Assembly (NCBI GenBank): GCA_002392705.1
Contig: DGHP01000089.1
Coordinates: forward strand, 1-11,086
DNA: 11,086 nucleotides
Direction: 5' to 3'
Origin: Lachnospiraceae bacterium UBA3845
GTDB taxonomy: Bacteria > Bacillota > Clostridia > Lachnospirales > Lachnospiraceae
Shown in pieces: positions 1-6,498 of this stretch; within the stretch, counting starts at the first letter, position 1; each line of letters starts with the position of its first letter. The position numbers were made by a program, and so were the translations under genes. The notes beneath the pieces were generated by a model. The model was given only the letters and a program-made list of their open reading frames with translations, had not been told where the DNA came from and made no database searches.

Positions 1-1497
1 CTGGGCACGGTCGAGAAGATCGGCGCGGATAAGATGAAGGCTTTCCTGACAAGCCTCGGCGAAGATTCCGCGGAGGTGGAAAAAGCCGTTTCCGACAGGC
101 AGGCTTATGAAGCTGCTCTGGCAGAAACGAAGGACAGGGAGAAATTCCTGGCCTACGCCCAGAGCGTGGATGACACCGTGACGGAAGAGAACCTGAACGA
201 CCTGATCAAGGACCATGCCCGCAGCGACCCGATGAAGGAAGCCATGGCCATGGAGTCCCTGGGCCTTGATGAAGAGGCCTTTAAAGCCGTCGCCTCCAAT
301 GAAACCCTGCTTGGCATGTACCGTGAGGGTCTTCCCAGCCTTCTTGAAAACAAGCATATGGCGAACGCGGTTCCGGTTCAGTTCCTGGGCATCGTGCTGA
401 TCGTCTTCGCCCTGGCTTATTTCCTGATTCAGGCCATGGATATCAGACCGCGCGCAAAGACAAAGGCGGTCAATCCGAAAACAGCCAAAGTGACCGGCTT
501 TCTGCTGAATTACGCGCTGTTTATCATCCTCGGCCTCATCCTGGTAATCGTCTCCATCATAAGGATCGATTTCCTGTCGATGAGCAATATCCTGAATATC
601 CTGCAGAACGCTTCCACCAAGGGCATCCTGGCGCTGGGCTGCGCGGGACTGATCGTCCTTGCCGGTACGGACCTTTCCATCGGCCGTGTGCTGGGTATCT
701 CCGCGGCCGTGACGGCCTCCCTGGTACAGTCCACCACTTATGCCAGCCGAATGTTCCCGACCATGGTGAAACCGCTCGGCATGTTCGGACTTCTGATCCC
801 GCTGGCCGCGTCCATCGCGGTGGCTGTCGTATTCAGCCTGATCAACGGTTTCGGTGTCGCGAAGCTGCATCTGCACGCTTTCATCGTCACCCTGGGCACG
901 CAGCTGATCGCCTACGGCGCAAACTGCCTCTATATCGAGTCGCAGCCGTCCGGAACGGCGCAGGCCCTGTCCACCTTCGACCCCACGTTCCTGAATGTGG
1001 CGGCCGGGGCCTTCTACATCGGTTCGATCCGTGTTCCGCTTGTGGTAATCTATTTCATCATCGCGGCCGCGGTTGTCTGGGTGATCTGGAATAAGACCAA
1101 GCTCGGCAAGAACATGTTCGCGGTGGGCGGCAATACCGAAGCGGCTGCCGTCTCCGGCGTGAATGTCGCGAAGACCATCATGCTGGTTTATCTGATGGCA
1201 GGTATTCTCTACGGTATCGCTTCCTTCCTGGAGGCGGCCCGCATCACCGCGGTCGGCGCCAGCACGGGTCTTAACTATGAGACAGACGCCATCAGCGCGG
1301 TTGTCGTCGGCGGCGTCAGTTTCTCGGGCGGTGTCGGTACCATCCAGGGCGTCGTCATCGGCGCGGTTATCATGCAGGCCATTGTGTACGCTCTGCAGTT
1401 TTTGGGCGTCAATCCCTACATCCAGTACATCATCCGCGGTCTGATCATCATTCTCGCCGTGTCCATTGACGTACGGAAGTATATTGTAAAGAAATAA
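1..1497 (+). CDS. mglC: MglC-type galactose/methylgalactoside ABC transporter permease (5' end outside window)
   Basis: This is an inner-membrane permease of the sugar uptake family BPD_transp_2. It would work with a periplasmic-type binding protein (MglB) and the duplicated ATPase MglA to import galactose or methylgalactosides. The frame is open from base 1, so the start lies upstream; an internal ATG at 34 is not preferred. The C-terminal two thirds carry the family hallmarks: TDLSIGRVLG, a cytoplasmic loop NMFAVGGNTEAAAVSGVNV, VVVGGVSFSGGVGT, and the end GVNPYIQYIIRG. About eight hydrophobic segments are visible. Before the permease core there are about 115 mostly helical, charged residues, then a membrane segment (VQFLGIVLIVFALAYFLI). 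The visible protein (about 498 residues) is therefore far longer than the roughly 336 residues of E. coli MglC. It is followed 13 bases later by a small membrane protein gene. The family call is firm; substrate specificity is by similarity to MglC only. Confidence 0.9.
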   Translation: MGTVEKIGADKMKAFLTSLGEDSAEVEKAVSDRQAYEAALAETKDREKFLAYAQSVDDTVTEENLNDLIKDHARSDPMKEAMAMESLGLDEEAFKAVASNETLLGMYREGLPSLLENKHMANAVPVQFLGIVLIVFALAYFLIQAMDIRPRAKTKAVNPKTAKVTGFLLNYALFIILGLILVIVSIIRIDFLSMSNILNILQNASTKGILALGCAGLIVLAGTDLSIGRVLGISAAVTASLVQSTTYASRMFPTMVKPLGMFGLLIPLAASIAVAVVFSLINGFGVAKLHLHAFIVTLGTQLIAYGANCLYIESQPSGTAQALSTFDPTFLNVAAGAFYIGSIRVPLVVIYFIIAAAVVWVIWNKTKLGKNMFAVGGNTEAAAVSGVNVAKTIMLVYLMAGILYGIASFLEAARITAVGASTGLNYETDAISAVVVGGVSFSGGVGTIQGVVIGAVIMQAIVYALQFLGVNPYIQYIIRGLIIILAVSIDVRKYIVKK

Positions 1498-1510
1498 CAA
1501 CAGGAATCAT

Positions 1511-1783
1511 ATGGAAGATCTGACACAGATCCGGGACAGTTCACCGGAATTGAATATGGCAGATCCGTCTGCTCAGCAGGCGGATTCTGCCCCGGGGCAG
1601 GATGATGCCGGCGCGGGCAGCGCATCTTCCTGGGGTGAGAAGAGTTATGCCCGTTATAAGATCTATGACCGGATTAAGGATCATGTTTCGCTGCGGGCCG
1701 TGGACGCGATTATTGTGATCAGCGCGCTTCTGATCATCATTTTCCTGGTCTACGGGATTATGACGGGCTCGCCGCGGGCATGA
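1511..1783 (+). CDS. Small single-span membrane protein downstream of mglC
   Basis: This 90-residue protein has no domain I recognise. The first 45 residues are polar, rich in Asp, Ser, Ala and Gln and probably disordered. A basic patch follows (KSYARYKIYDRIKDHVSLR), then one strongly hydrophobic segment (AIIVISALLIIIFLVYGIM, about residues 65-83) and a very short tail. The positive patch before the span predicts an N-in, C-out anchor. The ATG lies 13 bases after the mglC stop with a weak AGGA ribosome site at 1502-1505, so the two genes are almost certainly co-transcribed. This suggests an accessory or assembly factor for the Mgl transporter, which is inference. Codon usage looks like its neighbours. 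The gene seems real because the basic-then-hydrophobic layout is protein-like and the operon spacing is tight. Confidence 0.7.
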   Translation: MEDLTQIRDSSPELNMADPSAQQADSAPGQDDAGAGSASSWGEKSYARYKIYDRIKDHVSLRAVDAIIVISALLIIIFLVYGIMTGSPRA

Positions 1784-1859
1784 CTCCTGCCGTAACAGAG
1801 TGTAACGATTCAGCGCTTCTTACCGACGGCAGGGAGGGCTGCGAAGCAGCCTGAGCCCG
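1764..1859 (+). other. Potential branched RNA structure at the 3' end of the mgl transcript
   Basis: Three sets of complementary arms nest here. An outer stem CGGGCTC (1764-1770) pairs with GAGCCCG (1853-1859). Inside it, CTGCCGT (1787-1793) pairs with ACGGCAG (1826-1832), and GGCTGC (1837-1842) pairs with GCAGCC (1846-1851) around a GAA loop. Together they could fold as a three-way junction that includes the stop codon of the small membrane protein. No T-run follows, so it is not a standard intrinsic terminator. It could protect or pause the transcript. The pairing was done by eye and the region is GC-rich, so chance pairing is possible. Confidence 0.35.
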
Positions 1860-1895
1860 GGGCGCGGAACAGTTGCAACAAAGTATAAAAAACGG

Positions 1896-1923
1896 ATGAC
1901 TTTCCCGCTTTTATGGGTATAAT
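1896..1923 (+). promoter_or_regulatory. Sigma-A-type promoter for the secreted Thr/Pro-tail protein
   Basis: A perfect -10 box TATAAT lies at 1918-1923. A partial -35 box ATGACT (4 of 6 to TTGACA) lies at 1896-1901, with a 16-base spacer. Transcription would start near 1930, about 55 bases before the ATG at 1985. The surrounding sequence is AT-richer than the neighbouring genes. This separates the following gene from the mgl operon. Confidence 0.65.
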
Positions 1924-1984
1924 AAAGATTGAATTGCCGGGGAGTTGTACGGCAGAACAGTTTTTTTGATAAGGGGGACACATT

Positions 1985-2638
1985 ATGAAGATGAAGAAAA
2001 TCGCTACTTTGCTGCTTACAACCATGATTACCGCGACTGCGGCTCTCAGCGCCTTTGCCGCGACCTACAGTCTGAACGGAATCAGCATTACACCGCCGGC
2101 CCGTTTTACCTCTGTCGAGAGCAGCGTGGATGATCTTGACTGCTCAAGAGACGGCGGCAATTTCGATGAGGACCTGGATTATGAGGCTGCATATCTCAGC
2201 GGAAAACTGAAGAAAAAAGCGAAACAGGGGATGAAGGAGTACAGGCAGGACGGCTATACAATTGTGCGCCGTGTGAAGCAGATTGTTGCTGCCGATGGAA
2301 GAGTCGGATATTATTTCATCGTTGCAGATTTTGATGATGACTGCGAGTATACCCTTGCTGTATATGCTCCTGTTAAAAACAGCAGCATGTATGTTATCGC
2401 GACAGATGTCATAAGCTTCGATTATAAGAACGTGCAGTGTCCTTTCGGCGCAGCCGAAGCGCTGGAACTGGTCAATTCGATCGGCAGCAGCTCCGGAGCG
2501 GCTGTCGGTACAACGACAACAACGACTGTTCCGACAACCCCGACTTACCCGACAACAACTTACCCGACGACAGTACCGGCTACGACCTATGTGCCGTCGG
2601 TTCCGTCTTATGTTCCCGGTTATAACGCGGCAGGCTGA
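1985..2638 (+). CDS. Secreted protein with Thr/Pro-rich C-terminal tail, function unknown
   Basis: This 217-residue protein begins with a clear signal peptide: a Lys-rich start (MKMKK), a hydrophobic core, and a likely signal peptidase I cut after AFA near residue 25. The mature part to about residue 170 looks like a small mixed alpha/beta domain with alternating hydrophobic strands (VGYYFIVADFDDD, YTLAVYAPV, MYVIATDVISF). It has three cysteines, in LDCSR, DDCEY and VQCPF. Residues from about 175 form a low-complexity tail of Thr, Pro, Tyr and Val with PTTTYPTT-like units. There is no LPXTG motif or final membrane anchor, so it is probably released or held non-covalently. The start is supported by AAGGGGG at 1971-1977, seven bases upstream. 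It has its own promoter and is followed by a terminator at 2737, so it appears monocistronic. I do not recognise the family. Confidence 0.85.
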   Translation: MKMKKIATLLLTTMITATAALSAFAATYSLNGISITPPARFTSVESSVDDLDCSRDGGNFDEDLDYEAAYLSGKLKKKAKQGMKEYRQDGYTIVRRVKQIVAADGRVGYYFIVADFDDDCEYTLAVYAPVKNSSMYVIATDVISFDYKNVQCPFGAAEALELVNSIGSSSGAAVGTTTTTTVPTTPTYPTTTYPTTVPATTYVPSVPSYVPGYNAAG

Positions 2639-2736
2639 TGCCGGAAAGGGTGCGCTTTCTGCAATACCGGCAAAAGCCGATTCGAACGGCCGGTATAAGA
2701 TGAAAGGGATCGGGCATATAGAATGATCTATACAGG

Positions 2737-2775
2737 CAGCAGGATTTTCCGGAAGGGAGGTCCTGCTGTTTTTAT
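2737..2775 (+). terminator. Intrinsic terminator of the secreted-protein gene
   Basis: An 8-bp perfect stem, CAGCAGGA (2737-2744) with TCCTGCTG (2761-2768), encloses a 16-base loop that itself contains the palindrome TTCCGGAA. It is followed directly by TTTTT (2769-2773). It lies about 100 bases after the stop codon at 2638. This is the only textbook intrinsic terminator seen in the window. Confidence 0.8.
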
Positions 2776-2952
2776 GTACGCGTGCGGCGGCTCCCGCCTC
2801 GGTGTGCTCATCCCGCATGAGGGAGGTCCTGCTGTTTTATCTGCAGGCGCGGCGGATCAGATCCTGATATCAGATAAATCCTGCTTCACAGGCCTTATTT
2901 GAAATCAGAACCTGTTTCTCCTGCAGGCACGACAAACCGGAACCTGATTTCA
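2755..2952. repeat. Three degenerate direct repeats beginning in the terminator
   Basis: Copy A (2755-2790) and copy B (2821-2855) both start GGGAGGTCCTGCTGTTTT and both end GCGGCGG, with one gap between them, and they sit 66 bases apart. Copy B continues (CTGCAGGC at 2841, CCTGAT at 2863) and matches copy C (about 2911-2952; CTGCAGGC at 2921, CCTGAT at 2943) at about three quarters of 32 positions. Copies B and C are 80 bases apart in this part. The order of identity suggests serial local duplication followed by drift. The repeated unit includes the 3' half of the terminator. Confidence 0.6.
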
Positions 2953-2965
2953 AACAGGCTGTGAA
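2885..2965. repeat. Long imperfect inverted repeat (hairpin)
   Basis: The left arm 2885-2908 runs TTCACAGGCC..TTTGAAATCAG. The right arm 2944-2965 runs CTGATTTCAAA..CTGTGAA. The two arms pair over 11 perfect bases (TTTGAAATCAG/CTGATTTCAAA) plus an outer TTCACAG/CTGTGAA stem with a small internal mismatch. An inner stem CCTGTTT (2911-2917) with AAACCGG (2934-2940) extends it with one mismatch. No T-run follows on the + strand. It may be a bidirectional transcription barrier or a palindromic mobile-repeat remnant. Confidence 0.6.
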
Positions 2966-3016
2966 TCGTAACAAATTAAGAAAAAAATAGGGACTCATCT
3001 GCTATTTGCTGAACAA

Positions 3017-3045
3017 TTGACAGAATTATTGTAGTATAATTAATT
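3017..3045 (+). promoter_or_regulatory. Promoter-like block for the FHA-ABC operon
   Basis: A perfect TTGACA (3017-3022) and a perfect TATAAT (3035-3040) occur together in a very AT-rich patch, but only 12 bases separate them, which is too short for one standard promoter. Using TTGACA with a 17-base spacer gives a poor -10 (TTAATT, 3040-3045). Using TATAAT gives no good -35. One of the two boxes is probably used by the four-gene operon that begins at 3145. The spacing is the doubtful part. Confidence 0.5.
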
Positions 3046-3144
3046 GGCTTTTTATATTTGCAGCGGGGCCGGTCCCGCCGGGAAAGACAGGCGGTAAAGA
3101 TTGTGCTTTTACAGGCGGATCCGGTGGACGGAGGATACTACGGG

Positions 3145-5622
3145 ATGGCAGATACGAAAAACTTTGCCGGGAAGAGAAAGGCTGCAGGCCTTGTCTTCTT
3201 TGAGGGAAAAGAAAAACCGCGCCAGTATGTGATATTTCAGCGGGCGCACGTCAGGGGACAGTGCAGCATGGAGGTTTTCACCACGACTTCCCTTCAGCTG
3301 GAGTACTCTTTCCTGGATAAAGAACAGTGTGAAATCTTTCAGCGCGGCGGGGAATGGATCTATAAAAACCTGTCGGAGAATGTTTTCACTTTTGTAGGCG
3401 GCAGACATCTTGCTGAAGGCGATGAGACAGTCCTGCGCGACGGCGCGGTCATACGTCTGATTAACGACCGCATGCTTACGGCCGTCTTTCTGGAGAATTA
3501 TGTCAGCGGCAGGGACTGGCGTTTTCTGGATATGGACAACGGCCTGCATCATGTGAGCATTACGGAAGAAGGAAAAGGAGAGGGCGGCGCCTTCCTTTCT
3601 CTGGATTATGATTCCGGTACCTGGATCCTGCGGGAGATGAACGGCGCAAACGTCCTGCAGAACGGCAAAGAAGTAGATGAAAAGGTCAAGATCCGCATAG
3701 ACGATTTTATTCAGATCGGGGACAGCCGCTTTCTCTTTGAGGGATCCGGCCTGGTCTATGGCTATCCGATTCAGGAGAGCGGTCTGAGTATCCGGATCGA
3801 CGAGCGGTCCGCCCATAAGGCGCTCAGTAAGATTACCCTGCTGAAGGATATCAATCTGTCCGTGGAACCGGGAGAGATGGTGCTGATCCTGGGCGGCTCC
3901 GGGGCAGGCAAGAGTACTTTTGTCAACGCGGTTACCGGCTATGAGAAGGCGAAAGCCACGATCAAGGAAGGGGATTACGATTATTACCGCGATTACGGGC
4001 AGATCAAGCACCGGATCGGCTTTGTCCCCCAGGACAATCTGATGAGGGAGGAGGATACGGTCGGCAGTACGGTCAAGAACGCCGCCGATATGCGCCTTCC
4101 CAGGGATATGGGGTCGGAGGAGAAACAGAAACGGATCGCTGCTGTCCTGGAAACCTTCGGCCTTTCCGGCAGAGAGAAGGAGCAGGTCTCCAAACTTTCC
4201 GGCGGACAGAAGAAGAGGCTTTCCATCTGCATGGAATTCATCGCCTCCCCGTCCCTGTTTATCCTGGACGAGCCGGATTCCGGACTGGACGGGATCATGG
4301 CGAAGGAACTGATGGAGAATCTCCGCCTGATCGCCTGCCAGGGCAAGATCGTTATGGTCATCACCCATGCCCCGGACCGCGTGGCGGATCTATTTGACAA
4401 GGTGATCGTGCTGGCCAAGAGCACGGAGACCCATGTGGGTCAGCTTGCTTTCTACGGCGGGATCCAGGAGGCCAGAGACTTTTTCGGCGTCCAGACCATG
4501 GAGGAAGTGGTCAAGCGGATCAATGCGGTAAATGAGGGCGGCGAAGGCCGGGCCGATGAGTTTATAGAAAAGTACAAGGTCTACAGCGCGGAGCAGGAGA
4601 AAAACAGCGTCCAGGTTTTTGAACCTGAGGAGGAAAGGGAGACTGTCAGGGAGCGCCTGAGCCAGAGAAGGGAAAAAGCCAGGGAGAAGATGCGGTCCGT
4701 ACGGTATAAGAGCCGGCTGGAACAGATTCCGATCTACCTGGGCAAACAGTTCCGCATGCTGCTGGGTGAGATGAACTGGAAAGTGCTTCCCATGGCAGGC
4801 ATAATCGCCTATCTTGTGGTGTATGTGCTCGGCAGCAGGATGTTCCGCAATATGGAATATACCAAGTACGGGTCGCTGGCAGTAATCTGTGTCTGCATCT
4901 GGAACGGGATGTTCAATTCCATTCAGGTGGTCTGCAAGGAACGGAGCATTATCAAGAGGGAACACAGGGCGGGACTTCATATCAGCGCCTATATGGCGGC
5001 GCATATGATCTACCAGGCCGTGATCTGTATCCTGCAGGTCGCGATCACTCTGTTTATCTTCAGATTTTTCGGGATGTATTTCCCGGATACCGGCCTGATT
5101 ACCGGCTCCTTTATGCTGGATCTGGCCATCACCATGTTTCTTACGACCTACGCCGCGGATATGCTGGCGCTCATGGTTTCCTGCATCGCCCACACAACCA
5201 CGACGGCCATGACGATCATGCCTTTCCTGCTGGTGGTCCAGCTGGTGTTCGCGGGAGGAATCTTCCCGCTGTCCAGGCAAGGTGCGAAGATTCTGTCAAG
5301 ATATACGATCAGCAGCTGGGGCATCAGGGCTGTCAATATCGCTTCCGATTACAACAGCCAGAAATCAGAGGTTCTTTACACCGCCATCGGCAGCATGCAG
5401 GATTCCTCGGATGAACTGATGGTGAAGATCCAGGATGTTCTGGAACTGGAGGAAGTCAGGGACAGGCTGGAGACCTATACGGCGTCGAAAATGAAGGAGG
5501 AATCTTTCAATTACACGAAGCCGAATCTGCTGAAGTCATGGGGGGTTCTGGCTCTGTTTTCAGGGATCTATGCCCTGATCGGGCTGCTGTTCCTGGAATT
5601 GATCGACAGGGATAAACGATGA
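3145..5622 (+). CDS. Tandem FHA-like / ABCG-type fused ABC exporter (Rv1747-like architecture)
   Basis: This 825-residue protein fuses regulatory, ATPase and membrane parts. Residues about 28-118 and 121-206 look like two FHA-like beta-rich domains; the second ends with NVLQNGKEV and IDDFIQIGD, typical of the C-terminal half of an FHA fold. The nucleotide-binding domain follows, with Walker A GGSGAGKS (250-257), signature LSGGQ (351-355), Walker B LFILDEP with D375/E376, and the switch His408 in VITHAP. A charged, probably coiled linker (about 485-530) leads to about six membrane spans (about 547-820) of the ABC-2/ABCG type. The domain order matches mycobacterial Rv1747, an FHA-regulated exporter. 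The usual phosphothreonine-binding Arg and Ser-x-x-His are not evident in either FHA-like unit. I chose ATG 3145 because GGAGG lies at 3130-3134, ten bases upstream; a TTG at 3058 would add 29 residues with no good ribosome site. It is the first gene of the operon. The substrate is unknown. Confidence 0.9.
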   Translation: MADTKNFAGKRKAAGLVFFEGKEKPRQYVIFQRAHVRGQCSMEVFTTTSLQLEYSFLDKEQCEIFQRGGEWIYKNLSENVFTFVGGRHLAEGDETVLRDGAVIRLINDRMLTAVFLENYVSGRDWRFLDMDNGLHHVSITEEGKGEGGAFLSLDYDSGTWILREMNGANVLQNGKEVDEKVKIRIDDFIQIGDSRFLFEGSGLVYGYPIQESGLSIRIDERSAHKALSKITLLKDINLSVEPGEMVLILGGSGAGKSTFVNAVTGYEKAKATIKEGDYDYYRDYGQIKHRIGFVPQDNLMREEDTVGSTVKNAADMRLPRDMGSEEKQKRIAAVLETFGLSGREKEQVSKLSGGQKKRLSICMEFIASPSLFILDEPDSGLDGIMAKELMENLRLIACQGKIVMVITHAPDRVADLFDKVIVLAKSTETHVGQLAFYGGIQEARDFFGVQTMEEVVKRINAVNEGGEGRADEFIEKYKVYSAEQEKNSVQVFEPEEERETVRERLSQRREKAREKMRSVRYKSRLEQIPIYLGKQFRMLLGEMNWKVLPMAGIIAYLVVYVLGSRMFRNMEYTKYGSLAVICVCIWNGMFNSIQVVCKERSIIKREHRAGLHISAYMAAHMIYQAVICILQVAITLFIFRFFGMYFPDTGLITGSFMLDLAITMFLTTYAADMLALMVSCIAHTTTTAMTIMPFLLVVQLVFAGGIFPLSRQGAKILSRYTISSWGIRAVNIASDYNSQKSEVLYTAIGSMQDSSDELMVKIQDVLELEEVRDRLETYTASKMKEESFNYTKPNLLKSWGVLALFSGIYALIGLLFLELIDRDKR

Positions 5623-5662
5623 TCCCGGGCGGCAGTGCCGCCCGAACAAGGCTGCCGGGATC
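5621..5662. other. Strong GC-rich hairpin between the exporter and secreted-protein genes
   Basis: A stem CGGGCGGC (5626-5633) pairs perfectly with GCCGCCCG (5637-5644) around an AGT loop. An overlapping outer inverted repeat GATCCCGG (5621-5628) pairs with CCGGGATC (5655-5662), so two folds compete for 5626-5628. It begins at the stop codon at 5620. No T-run follows, so it is more likely a processing, stability or attenuation element than a full terminator. A further palindrome-like GCCGGAtTCCGGC lies at 5692-5704. No promoter is seen before the next gene. Confidence 0.55.
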
Positions 5663-5735
5663 CGGAGATCTGCCGCGGATGCTGCGGATAAGCCGGATTC
5701 CGGCGTAAAGACTGTACCGGGGAGACAGGACAAAG

Positions 5736-6401
5736 ATGAGGAAAAGAATGCTGGGAAAATGGATGGCGCTGTGCCTGCTGGCAATGGTTCTTGCCTTTGC
5801 GCCGGCGGGAAAAGCGGCTGCGGAAGAAGAAAACTCTCTGGAGCTTGCGATGGAGCAGGCCGCCATGCTGGTGAAGGACCTGGACGTGGAAACGGTCAGG
5901 GAATATTACAGGGATATTGAATCCGTTGTCATGTCCGATGAATTCCAGAGCCTGCTTCAGTATGAAGAAGTCCGGGTCCTGATCGAGGAACTGGTGAACA
6001 GGGGCGTGGACTTTGTGATGACGGAACCGGAACTGACGGAGAAGATCCTGATCACGGCCGGAATGGATGAGAAGTATGCCGCCCTTGTGCTCCTCCTGAT
6101 CGGGGAAGGAAACAAAGCCGGGGAAGCGGTGGAACTCTTTAAGGAAAGTGAAGAGGGAAAAGCGCTGCTGGAGTATCTGGATCTGACCCTGGACAGGGAA
6201 ACCCTGACGAAAGCCCTCCTGGACCTGCTTCTGGGACAATACGCGGATCAGGGCGGGACAGAGACAGAGGTCAGTTCCGCAGCGGCGGAGGATCTTCTGT
6301 CACGGATCGGAGAGGAATACAGCGCGCAGACAGAGGAAGGTCTCGCGGCGCAGACAGAGAACGACCTCGCGGCGCAGACAGAGGAAGATCCGCGGGACTG
6401 A
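5736..6401 (+). CDS. Secreted acidic helical protein with C-terminal repeats, probably frameshifted
   Basis: This 221-residue protein of unknown family has a basic N-terminus (MRKRMLGKW), a hydrophobic core and a likely signal peptidase I cut after KAAA at residue 29. The mature part is rich in Glu and Leu and looks all-helical with amphipathic repeats (YEEVRVLIEELVNRGVDFV, LLEYLDLTLDRETLTKALL). The end carries three 8-residue AQTEE-type units encoded by 24-bp repeats, then DPRD and stop. The third DNA repeat lacks one base compared with the other two. If that base were present, reading would continue through about 26 more residues (GLTETDPASETEDGPAEQ, then WGCGGE) to TAA at 6470-6472. That would leave 26 bases to the next gene, with its ribosome site between. 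The start has GGGGAG at 5719-5724. It lies 113 bases after the exporter gene and is likely its exported or accessory partner, by context only. Confidence 0.8.
   Translation: MRKRMLGKWMALCLLAMVLAFAPAGKAAAEEENSLELAMEQAAMLVKDLDVETVREYYRDIESVVMSDEFQSLLQYEEVRVLIEELVNRGVDFVMTEPELTEKILITAGMDEKYAALVLLLIGEGNKAGEAVELFKESEEGKALLEYLDLTLDRETLTKALLDLLLGQYADQGGTETEVSSAAAEDLLSRIGEEYSAQTEEGLAAQTENDLAAQTEEDPRD
6324..6395 (+). repeat. Three 24-bp in-frame tandem repeats
   Basis: The units are 6324-6347, 6348-6371 and 6372-6395. Each begins GCGCAGACAGAG and ends near CGCG. Units 1 and 2 encode AQTEEGLA and AQTENDLA. Unit 3 reads GATCCGCGG where units 1 and 2 read GGTCTCGCG and GACCTCGCG, so it has lost one base and changes frame. 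Being a multiple of three, a change in copy number would keep the frame, but the single-base loss does not. Confidence 0.8.
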
Positions 6402-6472
6402 CAGAAACAGACCCTGCTTCTGAGACAGAGGACGGTCCTGCAGAGCAGGCATGGGGCTGCGGCGGGGAATAA
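6396..6472 (+). pseudogene. Detached C-terminal tail of the secreted acidic protein (shifted frame)
   Basis: In the frame one base back from the annotated one, the sequence after the third repeat is open to TAA at 6470-6472. It encodes an acidic Thr/Glu/Asp tail of the same composition as the repeats (LTETDPASETEDGPAEQ). It has no start or ribosome site of its own. It is best seen as the original C-terminus of the gene at 5736, cut off by a one-base loss at about 6388-6391. The final WGCGGE includes a cysteine not present in the shortened mature protein. It could also reflect a sequencing error or a programmed shift. Confidence 0.55.
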
Positions 6473-6498
6473 GACAGAATTCAGGAGGAAACCGGTTG

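Larger units (their letters stand above)
2639..3144. other. Long non-coding region: terminator, degenerate repeats, hairpin and promoter
   Basis: No convincing gene lies between the stop at 2638 and the ATG at 3145. The stretch holds an inverted repeat ATACCGGC (2664-2671) with GCCGGTAT (2689-2696), a terminator at 2737-2775, three related direct repeats between 2755 and 2952, a perfect palindrome CTGATATCAG (2864-2873), a long imperfect hairpin (2885-2965), and an AT-rich promoter block (3017-3045). The leader 3046-3144 is GC-rich and carries the ribosome site for the FHA-ABC gene. Confidence 0.7.

Noticed and set aside
2144..2818. Minus-strand open frame of 224 codons over the secreted-protein gene
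   Set aside because: It is antisense to a gene with a clear signal peptide, promoter and terminator, and it crosses the terminator hairpin.
3058..3144. TTG at 3058 as the start of the FHA-ABC gene
   Set aside because: No ribosome site precedes it and it sits only about 18 bases after the -10 box. ATG 3145 has GGAGG at a good distance and starts a sensible N-terminus.
3109..4368. Minus-strand open frame opposite the FHA-ABC gene
   Set aside because: It is the shadow of a gene with intact Walker A, signature and Walker B motifs, and shows no membrane, signal or domain features of its own.
5621..5662. Hairpin as an intrinsic terminator
   Set aside because: The stem is strong but followed by AACAAGG-type sequence rather than a T-run, and no new promoter is seen before the next gene.
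6451..6498. ATG at 6451 as the start of the DUF975/CmpB gene
   Set aside because: It lacks a Shine-Dalgarno site and overlaps the detached tail of the previous gene; ATG 6499 has AGGAGG ten bases upstream.
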